Positions 12,026-17,866 of a DNA stretch of 17,866 nt are shown here, in pieces; the stretch's first letter is position 1; each line of letters starts with the position of its first letter. Both the position numbers and the translations under genes were made by a program. A model generated the notes under the pieces. That model saw only the letters and a program-made list of their open reading frames with translations. It ran no database searches and was not told where the DNA came from. Location of the stretch: positions 1 through 17,866 of the forward strand of contig CAZYFT010000012.1 in assembly GCA_964646575.1 (NCBI GenBank). Reading direction: 5' to 3'. The stretch is from GCA-016700035 sp964646575 (lineage in GTDB: Bacteria > Patescibacteriota > Saccharimonadia > CAILAD01 > GCA-016700035).

Positions 12026-14802
12026 GTATTTACAATGTCATCAAGCCAGCTGAAAAAGCTTTGATAATCAAGATCTGCGTCATTAACTGTGTGGTGCAGA
12101 CCGTCAGGTACTTCATGGGAAGTGTACGTAAAACCAACTGGGAGCGATCCGGCGACAGCGTTTAATTTGTTTTCTAAGATGACGTTTTGCGAATATGGAG
12201 TAAATGGCGCATTTATAACGAGATAATCATAAGGCGACCACGCATAACCAATCGGAGGCAAATTTGCAGCATTAACTGCGATTATGTCGTCAATGCCACA
12301 AAAATCAACATTCCCAGTACCAATATCAGCTAGCTCGCCGCGGAATAGTCTAGCTGTCACATGAATGGAGCCTACGCCTGTCCCGCCGTACGGATAATTT
12401 GGATGACTTGGGTCCCAAGACTTTAGGGCATTCAAACTCACTGGTCCCGTCCAAGAATATGTTCCAATAAACGCAGGGTCAGGGACATTTGGACAGCCAA
12501 ACGCTGCATTGCCGGCCAGTGTAAGGTTGCGCCCAGCCCCGTCGTTGGTAACTCCTCTGCTTAACGCAGCCCCGAGTGAGTTGTAGCCACCAGCCGAATG
12601 CCCGGTCGCAACAAATTTTGCGGGGTTAAGACCGTAGGTCGCTGCGTTAGATTGCAGCCAATACGCAGCCTCTTTGTAGTTGAGGATGTGCGTTGGATAA
12701 CGCCCCGAAGCTGCGTTCGCATCATAGGCAGGATACGACTGCCCTAAGCTTGAAAAATACACCCCGCTCAGCACGTACGAGCAACTTGCAACGGCGTACC
12801 CGCGTAAGGTGGCGTCTCTGACTAGTCCATTTGATATTGAGTCACGAGAACCAGATACCCAAAAGCCACCATGAGTATACATAATGACTGGCCAACCTCC
12901 TGCCGGTGGAGTTCCTGTGGGCACATAAAGATCTAGCTTTCTGGCGTTCCCCACCCCGTAGCTTAAGGCTGGATATAGGGTATATGGAGTTACTCCCTCA
13001 TCTGCAACATACGGGGTGTGATCTTCTAATGTAAGCGCCCCTGCAGAATCAAGCACAGGACTGGTGCCATTCAGATTTATGCTGGTAATTGTTCCCAAAT
13101 CTTCAAGTTCTTTTTGGCTACTGCCATCATGCTCAAACCACTGCCACGGTGGTGGTGTGTAAGGAGTGCCCACCACATTATTGATATCGTCCGGATATTC
13201 TCGATTGAGCAAATAATCTGTCCACATTTCAAAATCGGCAATTCTTTGATGGAACAAAAAGAAAGCCGTAGTCTCAGCATCCTGAAACCGCACTTCATCC
13301 ATTTCTACAGTAGTCGGATTACCTGAAAACGTAGCAAGCGCAGTAGTTGCGTCATTCAAATATACTCTGACTCGTACCTTGGGATTCTGAGCTGCATCAA
13401 CCTGTATTTCATATCGATAAAACCCATAGCTACCTGGTGAACGAAATTCGTTGCTCGTCCAAGCCGTGCTCCCCCCAGACCACGAGAGGCGCAAATTCAT
13501 CGCTGTGTCTGGGCTACCAACCACGTACTGCTTATGTTCTATTCGGAAAGACTCCACGCCGTTCAGCCTGAATATACAAAGCGGTGGATTCACATTTATT
13601 ACAGCGTCTCGATCATAGCGATGGTAAAAGCGCAGCGAATATACATCACGACTGGCATAGTCGCTTTGATATGCATCGATATCCCACCAAATATAAGGTC
13701 CATGGTTTGCATAATCTTCAATTAATACACAATTGCCGTCTACTCTACCGGGGCGCTGAGTGCTCCACTTTGTTCTTGTGGTTGTTGGATTGCCGCTGGT
13801 TGCCGCCCATGCTGGATCGAGCGGATTAAACGTGCTCATCCCAGTAAGCGGTAAGTCGTGAGCACCGCTAGACAAGCGCGGCACAATTCCGTTATAGTTT
13901 ATGAGCTCGGCCCGCTCGCCACGCATCCGCCCCAAAGGAATTGCAGGGCGCAAGCGGACATTTCCAGTACTTGATGATCCGCTACTCTTTGCCGCTAACG
14001 AAGTGACAGTGTAATCAACATTAAGTTTTGGAGCATACAGGCCCGAAGACTGATCATAGTAGTAGTTCTGGCCACCACCATTACCATACGAAGCCGCTCC
14101 AACCGTGCCATTATCCCAGGCAAAGCCACCAAGGTAACCAACGTTAAAAGTCGTTCCCCCACCGTTTATATCCGCAAACAACCAGACCATTACACTCTGT
14201 GAGGTACTATTCCAGCTGGGGTCATCAACAAGTTTCTGCAAGGCTGGAGTAAAATTCTCCGTCTGTACCCAGCTACCTCCAGCTAAATCGCGTCCCAAAG
14301 CATTGGTGTTTGCCTGATCTGTGCAGAATGCTTTATATACAAGCGCACTGGTGTCTCTCACATGAGCCCCATAAGTTGATAGCGACTGTCCTGCCTTATT
14401 GTGAGTTGGACCACATCGATTGCCAAACAAGGTAGTCGCTGCAGATTGCCTACCTAGGCGCTGCCACGGTTGAGAGCCTAGGGTTCCATTTACGATAGCG
14501 CCGGTTCCGAGTGGATCTAAGTTATTTTCAACCGCAACGTAAATGTGGTTGGTAAGTCCGCCCGTGTAGGCGTTGTTCGTACGTAACTCTAGCTTAGTAC
14601 TATTAATAACCGATCCCTGAGGAATGTAGTTGAGCGTAAACACAAAAAAAGCAGCGTATACAAGAGAGGTGTCAAAATGCGGACCAATAATTGGGCTTAC
14701 GAGCGTTCCGGTAAAATTTGTGCCGCTGGCGGATGAGCGACTATTCCAAGTTGCGAGACCATCGTGCGTAGAGCTAGCGGTAGAGACACTAATTGCTGGC
14801 AT
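12022..14802 (-). CDS. Multidomain esterase with lectin-like modules, fibre-like operon
   Basis: This 926-residue protein has three parts. Residues about 1-268 are a Gly/Asn/Thr-rich beta domain ending KLNVDYTV, like DNRLRE/carbohydrate-binding jelly rolls. Residues about 310-540 look like a concanavalin/LamG-type or lyase-type lectin domain (YSLRFYHRYDRD, FYRYEIQVDA, VRVRVYLND, MDEVRFQD). Residues about 605-926 are an alpha/beta hydrolase of the carboxylesterase/feruloyl-esterase kind: oxyanion motif HGGFW at 644-648, nucleophile elbow GHSAGG at 734-739 with Ser736, and a late His in DGLHHTV at 903/904. The acid residue is not obvious. No signal peptide or membrane helix is visible. The start overlaps the upstream stop (TAATG), so it is translationally coupled. 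I infer a receptor-binding and deacylating tip protein, and the substrate is unknown. Confidence 0.75.
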   Translation of the reverse strand: MPAISVSTASSTHDGLATWNSRSSASGTNFTGTLVSPIIGPHFDTSLVYAAFFVFTLNYIPQGSVINSTKLELRTNNAYTGGLTNHIYVAVENNLDPLGTGAIVNGTLGSQPWQRLGRQSAATTLFGNRCGPTHNKAGQSLSTYGAHVRDTSALVYKAFCTDQANTNALGRDLAGGSWVQTENFTPALQKLVDDPSWNSTSQSVMVWLFADINGGGTTFNVGYLGGFAWDNGTVGAASYGNGGGQNYYYDQSSGLYAPKLNVDYTVTSLAAKSSGSSSTGNVRLRPAIPLGRMRGERAELINYNGIVPRLSSGAHDLPLTGMSTFNPLDPAWAATSGNPTTTRTKWSTQRPGRVDGNCVLIEDYANHGPYIWWDIDAYQSDYASRDVYSLRFYHRYDRDAVINVNPPLCIFRLNGVESFRIEHKQYVVGSPDTAMNLRLSWSGGSTAWTSNEFRSPGSYGFYRYEIQVDAAQNPKVRVRVYLNDATTALATFSGNPTTVEMDEVRFQDAETTAFFLFHQRIADFEMWTDYLLNREYPDDINNVVGTPYTPPPWQWFEHDGSSQKELEDLGTITSINLNGTSPVLDSAGALTLEDHTPYVADEGVTPYTLYPALSYGVGNARKLDLYVPTGTPPAGGWPVIMYTHGGFWVSGSRDSISNGLVRDATLRGYAVASCSYVLSGVYFSSLGQSYPAYDANAASGRYPTHILNYKEAAYWLQSNAATYGLNPAKFVATGHSAGGYNSLGAALSRGVTNDGAGRNLTLAGNAAFGCPNVPDPAFIGTYSWTGPVSLNALKSWDPSHPNYPYGGTGVGSIHVTARLFRGELADIGTGNVDFCGIDDIIAVNAANLPPIGYAWSPYDYLVINAPFTPYSQNVILENKLNAVAGSLPVGFTYTSHEVPDGLHHTVNDADLDYQSFFSWLDDIVNT

Positions 14803-15257
14803 TAGTCCACCTTCAGCATAAGATCATTAGCGCTAATCGACGCTTTTTTTGTATTCTCTATGGTTGCGGTTCCAGCGTCTGGAGTACCAACCCACAAAAC
14901 CGACCCAGACGTTCCAGAAGAAACATTTGTAATAAAAAATGCTGGTACGAGTATGGTTGATCCGGTCGAGTTGAGCCATTCGATGGGGCTGCCGTTATTG
15001 TTATAACAAATCGCTCCGGCGCTATCAGTCGATATCGAACCAAGCGTTATAGCTTGCCTACCCACATAAAATGAGCCACTTACGGTGAATTCGTTTCCCT
15101 GCGCGCCACTCACAAGAGTTGAGAGCGTCATACCGTCCATACCCGCGGGCGCCGACTGCAAGAGACCAATATATAAAGTAGAAATTGTCGATACACTACC
15201 CCCAGTGTTTACAGTAAGGGCACGTGTTTTGCCATCAAATCCTAGAGTTAACCCCAT
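14802..15257 (-). CDS. Phage tail-accessory-like beta protein (151 aa)
   Basis: This 151-residue beta-rich protein has no signal peptide. It has STLYIGLLQSAP at 26-37, then VGRQAITLGSIS, a bulky PIEWLNSTG, GSVLWVGTPD and a C-terminal ISANDLMLKVD. I recall this order (LYxGLL..P, gYxRqxvtlg, iefpn, vxhxx, G-x-ll, xtixxGxxlxi..g.L.i.id) from phage tail-fibre or decoration proteins. The likeness is from memory, not a search. It is the middle gene of the operon: it starts directly after the stop of the collagen-like gene and its stop shares an A with the next ATG. It probably forms part of the same assembled structure. Confidence 0.55.
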   Translation of the reverse strand: MGLTLGFDGKTRALTVNTGGSVSTISTLYIGLLQSAPAGMDGMTLSTLVSGAQGNEFTVSGSFYVGRQAITLGSISTDSAGAICYNNNGSPIEWLNSTGSTILVPAFFITNVSSGTSGSVLWVGTPDAGTATIENTKKASISANDLMLKVD

Positions 15258-15845
15258 CTATGGTTTCCTCCTCAATACCCTCGTGCCCGCTGGCGTTCCA
15301 GCAGGTAGGCTATCCCCCGAGACCCAAGTAGATGCCACGACCACTACACCGTAACCATCTGTTCCAGCTGCACCAGTTGCACCAGTTGCACCTTCCACAC
15401 CAGTAGCGCCCTGCAGTCCAGTAGGCCCGGTTGGTCCATCTGCCCCAGTTGGCCCTTGTAAGCCGGTGGGTCCGACTGGCCCCACAACACCAGTCGCCCC
15501 AGTTGCGCCTGTAGCACCTGCAGGACCAACCGCGCCGGTTGGTCCATCTGCACCCGTAGGCCCCTGCAATCCAGTCGCACCCGTGGCTCCATCTGGTCCG
15601 GTGGGTCCATCTGCACCCGTAGGCCCCTGCAATCCAGTCGCACCCGTGGCTCCATCTGGTCCGGTGGGTCCATCTGCACCCGTAGGCCCCTGCAATCCAG
15701 TCGCACCCGTGGCTCCATCGCTAGCCACTGGCGGAATAGCGCTAGCCTTAAGAGAACCATCACTATTGTGAGATACACTTAGGAACTCATTAAGGATGTC
15801 ACCCCAGGTTCCACCATCGCTCCCAGGAACAGGAAGTCTAGCCAT
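15258..15845 (-). CDS. Collagen-like repeat protein, first gene of fibre-like operon
   Basis: This 195-residue protein has an N-terminal cap LPVPGSDGGTWGDILNEFL with HNSDGSLK (residues 4-33). About 40 Gly-X-Y triplets follow (44-165; mostly GATGATGLQGPTGADGPTG), then a short beta-like C-terminus (VVVVASTWVSGDSLPAGTPA). The triplets should form a trimeric collagen helix, as in bacterial and phage fibres. Thr is frequent in Y and there is no Lys or Glu pattern for salt bridges. I recall the PxPGxDxGTWGDILN cap from collagen-like proteins of Patescibacteria and Actinobacteria. No signal peptide, LPXTG motif or membrane helix is present. AGAGGTG precedes the ATG. Confidence 0.85.
   Translation of the reverse strand: MARLPVPGSDGGTWGDILNEFLSVSHNSDGSLKASAIPPVASDGATGATGLQGPTGADGPTGPDGATGATGLQGPTGADGPTGPDGATGATGLQGPTGADGPTGAVGPAGATGATGATGVVGPVGPTGLQGPTGADGPTGPTGLQGATGVEGATGATGAAGTDGYGVVVVASTWVSGDSLPAGTPAGTRVLRRKP
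15541..15719. repeat. 63-bp perfect tandem repeat in the collagen-like gene
   Basis: Units begin at 15541, 15604 and 15667; the third is incomplete. Each encodes 21 residues (seven Gly-X-Y triplets). The copies are identical as far as I can read, which fits recent duplication. Confidence 0.9.
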
Positions 15846-15865
15846 GTAATAAACACCTCTCGCAA

Positions 15866-15893
15866 ATGATACGCATTACATATAGCATAACAA
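15866..15893 (-). promoter_or_regulatory. Possible promoter of the collagen/esterase operon
   Basis: TTGTTA (15888-15893) and TATCAT (15866-15871) are 16 bases apart on the minus strand. Several overlapping AT-rich alternatives (TATGCT, TATATG) exist, so the assignment is weak. Confidence 0.35.
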
Positions 15894-15908
15894 ATATTGA
15901 TAGAATTT

Positions 15909-17075
15909 TTAACCTGTCAGACGCTGATAACGCCTATATTTACTCACCCCTTCATCGTACGTCGTATAAAAGCCTTCTTCCCAGAGGGTGAGTAGCTGAT
16001 CAAAGTATGCCTCATACTGATATTTTATAGTTTCAACACTATAATTTTTCTTGGCAGCTTCATGGATGTTTTTGGGTTTAAGTCGACCAACATTTTGAGC
16101 CGCCCAAACTGCTTCCCCAATCGTCCTAAAACGATAACCATTTTTGCCATGCACAATCGTCTCACTAAAGGCTCCAAAATCTGTGGCGATTACCGGTGTA
16201 CCCGACAAAAGACTCTCCACCGATACACCCCCAAAAGGCTCTAAATACGTGGTGGGCATAAATACCGCCGTCGCGTTGCGCAGTAATGCCGCTCGCTGCC
16301 GCACGTCCGCAAAACCGACATGCTTTATATGGTCTCCCTCAAGTTTTAGGCCGTCTCCGTAAATAGTATTCCCCTCTATTTTATGTACGCCTTGCCCCGC
16401 TAGCACCAAGCGCTTCCCAATACGTCGAGTAACTTCTACGGCAATTTCTGGACCCTTTCTAGGAATAAGTCGGCCCAGAAATAAGAAATAATCTTCTTTT
16501 TCTTCTTTAAATGGGAACGACTCCGGCTCAAAATAGTTTGGTATAACGGCGTCGAAAAAATGACCACTATCATCTTTGTGCAATCCATAGACATAATGCA
16601 TGTGGGCATATGACTCAAACACTCGGTATTTTGAGAAAACTCCGGTGTACCCGACACCAAACTCCACCGTCATATTAGCCGGAAAAGCATCGGCAATTGG
16701 CTTTTGGCTACCCATTATAAGGCAGATAAAGTCTTTTTCTTTCAGGCGTGATCGAATAGCTTCAATAGCTCGGGCATTTGTAGTTTGCCAATGCTCATCT
16801 TTACTGTCCCAGGTAATGTTAAAAAAATGCTGATGAAAATCGTGCTCGCCAAACCACTTTTTTTGATCGGCCTTAGGTGCGATCGTAATCAGCTCATCTA
16901 CGTGCGCTTCGTTATCTTCGGAGGCATACAGATACACCGTATGTCCCAAAGATTTCATCATGTTGCAAAACTTACGTACCTTCGAGGTATATGCACAGGC
17001 CTCATAATCGAGTGTGGTTTGCGTGTGCGGCAGAGAAACCACATGAAAAGTCTTCGGAGTACTTGCAGTCACCAT
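15909..17075 (-). CDS. GT4 family glycosyltransferase
   Basis: This 388-residue GT-B enzyme probably transfers a sugar from a nucleotide-sugar donor to a surface glycan or glycolipid. The C-terminal donor domain has FLFLGRLIPRKGPE (197-210), HVGFADVRQRAALL and EPFGGVSVESLLSGTPVIATDFGAF (279-303). It includes the E-x7-E pair (Glu279, Glu287) typical of retaining GT4 enzymes. The N-terminal half (VVSLPHTQT, an Asp-Tyr-Glu-Ala stretch, SLGHTVYLY) is the acceptor domain. Sugar and acceptor cannot be read off. The ATG at 17075 follows a TAAGAT -10 by six bases, so the message is probably leaderless. It lies directly upstream of the fibre/esterase operon on the same strand, but that operon starts 63 bases downstream of this stop and may have its own promoter. 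Confidence 0.88.
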   Translation of the reverse strand: MVTASTPKTFHVVSLPHTQTTLDYEACAYTSKVRKFCNMMKSLGHTVYLYASEDNEAHVDELITIAPKADQKKWFGEHDFHQHFFNITWDSKDEHWQTTNARAIEAIRSRLKEKDFICLIMGSQKPIADAFPANMTVEFGVGYTGVFSKYRVFESYAHMHYVYGLHKDDSGHFFDAVIPNYFEPESFPFKEEKEDYFLFLGRLIPRKGPEIAVEVTRRIGKRLVLAGQGVHKIEGNTIYGDGLKLEGDHIKHVGFADVRQRAALLRNATAVFMPTTYLEPFGGVSVESLLSGTPVIATDFGAFSETIVHGKNGYRFRTIGEAVWAAQNVGRLKPKNIHEAAKKNYSVETIKYQYEAYFDQLLTLWEEGFYTTYDEGVSKYRRYQRLTG

Positions 17076-17081
17076 ATTCGT

Positions 17082-17090
17082 ATCTTAGCA
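17082..17090 (-). promoter_or_regulatory. Extended -10 promoter of the glycosyltransferase gene
   Basis: The minus strand reads TGCTAAGAT (TGn plus TAAGAT). Six bases separate it from the ATG at 17075, and no Shine-Dalgarno is present. Confidence 0.5.
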
Positions 17091-17108
17091 CGCAAAGGCT
17101 ATCTGTAT

Positions 17109-17315
17109 TTAGCGAGTTTTGCGAGAACCACCATACGTCGATCCGCCATAGGAATCAATTTTAGTGGGACTAACCGAGCGCTTATCTACTCCATCAGAGA
17201 GATTCTTTAAGAGTGATGTTATGCCGACTACAGAAAGTGCGCTGGCTCCGATAAGCCCAAGGAATTCGGCTCGCGTCATTTTTTTCTGAAGTACTTCATT
17301 GAGTTTTTCGGGCAT
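17109..17315 (-). CDS. Small membrane protein with Tat-like N-terminus and TYGG tail
   Basis: I do not recognise this 68-residue protein. A charged start (PEKLNEVLQKK) leads into MTRAEFLGLIGASALSVVG, one hydrophobic helix. T-R-A-E-F-L resembles a twin-arginine motif (S/T-R-R-x-F-L) but has Ala for the second Arg, so Tat export is doubtful. The tail DSYGGSTYGGSRKTR is glycine and tyrosine rich. The ATG at 17315 has GGTGGA upstream and a TATACT -10 (17335-17340). It is divergent from the 17389 gene, whose product carries a similar GEDTYGGEQYNG segment. Confidence 0.6.
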   Translation of the reverse strand: MPEKLNEVLQKKMTRAEFLGLIGASALSVVGITSLLKNLSDGVDKRSVSPTKIDSYGGSTYGGSRKTR

Positions 17316-17334
17316 CTGTATCCACCACTATGTT

Positions 17335-17340
17335 AGTATA
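17335..17340 (-). promoter_or_regulatory. -10 box of the 17109-17315 gene
   Basis: TATACT on the minus strand, about 19 bases before the ATG, with GGTGGA in the leader. Confidence 0.45.
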
Positions 17341-17388
17341 GTTAGTAATAGCATAAACACTTTACAGGAAGATGTAAATATAGCAGCA

Positions 17389-17664
17389 ATGAGCATCCAC
17401 TCAAGTAGTCTTAAGCTTCATTCGGTTTATTTAGCGGAGACTGGCCAGTATTTCTATGGCGAGGACACCTATGGTGGCGAACAATATAACGGCGTCGTGG
17501 AGCGCAACCCGGTTGGCGTAATAACTGATGGTATTGTTCGAGTAGGCCCTGTGTGGGGTGCGTTTTTTGCGGTGATTGGGTTTACTGTTATAGCTCTTAT
17601 AGTTGTACGAATGAGAAGACGATCCAAGCACAAAAAGGCAGCGCAACCAATACCCAGCCCTTAG
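17389..17664 (+). CDS. Small surface-type membrane protein with TYGG motif (91 aa)
   Basis: This is an unrecognised 91-residue protein. A Ser/Tyr-rich N-terminal segment contains GQYFYGEDTYGGEQYNG. Then one hydrophobic helix (VWGAFFAVIGFTVIALIVV) and a strongly basic tail (RMRRRSKHKK) complete the protein. The order of polar part, helix and basic stop puts the N-terminus outside and the tail in the cytoplasm, like a C-terminal anchor. The start is uncertain: the ATG at 17389 has no Shine-Dalgarno but follows AT-rich TAAATATAG by a few bases, and the longer frame from 17299 is unlikely. The shared TYGG with its divergent neighbour suggests a functional pair. Confidence 0.55.
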   Translation: MSIHSSSLKLHSVYLAETGQYFYGEDTYGGEQYNGVVERNPVGVITDGIVRVGPVWGAFFAVIGFTVIALIVVRMRRRSKHKKAAQPIPSP

Positions 17665-17760
17665 CCCTCAAGTTCCGTTTTTACCGAAGCAGCCGCAAAA
17701 CTACATGAACAAATAAAGAAGCCCCTCGAGCCCCGCAGACTACCTTTCCGGGCTGGTACC

Positions 17761-17785
17761 AAAAAACCGACTTCGCAGTCGGTTT
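17761..17785 (-). terminator. Intrinsic terminator at the right edge
   Basis: A 9-bp stem (17764-17772 with 17777-17785, loop TCGC) is followed by six T on the minus strand. It therefore mainly serves a minus-strand gene entering from the right; one frame there is open from the edge to a TAA at 17791-17793 (ending IVCKLNLFWDKSQ), but this is too short to call. The stretch 17665-17760 holds only a weak inverted repeat (AGCCC/GGGCT). Confidence 0.7.
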
Positions 17786-17866
17786 GATGTTTACTGAGAC
17801 TTATCCCAAAACAGATTGAGTTTGCATACTATGCAATACGGTCTTGTTTGGTGCAAGTCATGGCTG

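Noticed and set aside
15466..15771. Open plus-strand frame rich in APVAPVGP repeats opposite the collagen-like gene
   Set aside because: It is the complementary reading of the Gly-X-Y repeats and has no ribosome binding site or promoter; the minus-strand operon explains the sequence.
17109..17315. Twin-arginine substrate
   Set aside because: The motif is TRAEFLG with Ala in place of the second arginine, and the product is only 68 residues, so Tat export is not supported.
17727..17760. Possible tRNA or structured RNA near the GC-rich stretch
   Set aside because: No cloverleaf, T-loop or anticodon arm can be formed; only a 5-bp stem with a long loop is present.

Overview
The window looks like a chromosomal segment of a small-genome Gram-positive-like bacterium. 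My best guess is Candidatus Saccharibacteria/Patescibacteria. The reasons are short intergenic gaps, many small membrane proteins, several apparently leaderless genes, DUF6325 and SHOCT proteins of actinobacterial flavour, and a collagen-like gene whose N-terminal motif I recall from such genomes. TGA is used as a stop, so the genetic code appears standard. The taxonomic call is inference. I saw no rRNA, tRNA, CRISPR array, transposase or integrase.

Region 1-5100. The 5' end of msrA (minus strand) is followed by a PH-domain membrane protein with a histone-like basic tail and a 14-helix drug-type MFS transporter. Among these lie four separate minus-strand transcription units of very small GC-rich genes: 953-1192, 1316-1564, 3466-4029, and the cluster 4990 to 4107. 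Their products look like single or tandem winged-helix domains. Each unit has its own promoter and its own intrinsic terminator. One gene is interrupted by an in-frame stop.

Region 5090-10700. This part holds ordinary small genes: a two-helix K+ channel, a DUF6325/SHOCT pair, a YggT protein, a one-helix protein, a PAPS-type sulfotransferase, and a membrane-anchored diacylglycerol-kinase-family lipid kinase. A GC-rich two-gene cassette of unknown function (46 and 121 aa) and a DUF2200 protein follow.

Region 10700-17866. tatA and tatC are divergent. A tight minus-strand operon of three genes follows (collagen-like protein, 151-aa tail-accessory-like protein, 926-aa esterase with lectin-like modules). 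None of the three has a signal peptide, and together they resemble a phage tail-fibre or surface-attachment module. A GT4 glycosyltransferase and two divergent small membrane proteins, both with a TYGG motif, close the window. The sulfotransferase, lipid kinase, glycosyltransferase, Tat components and fibre-like operon together suggest a segment rich in cell-surface functions.

The two parts most worth a second look are the dispersed family of small winged-helix genes and the signal-less fibre/esterase operon.
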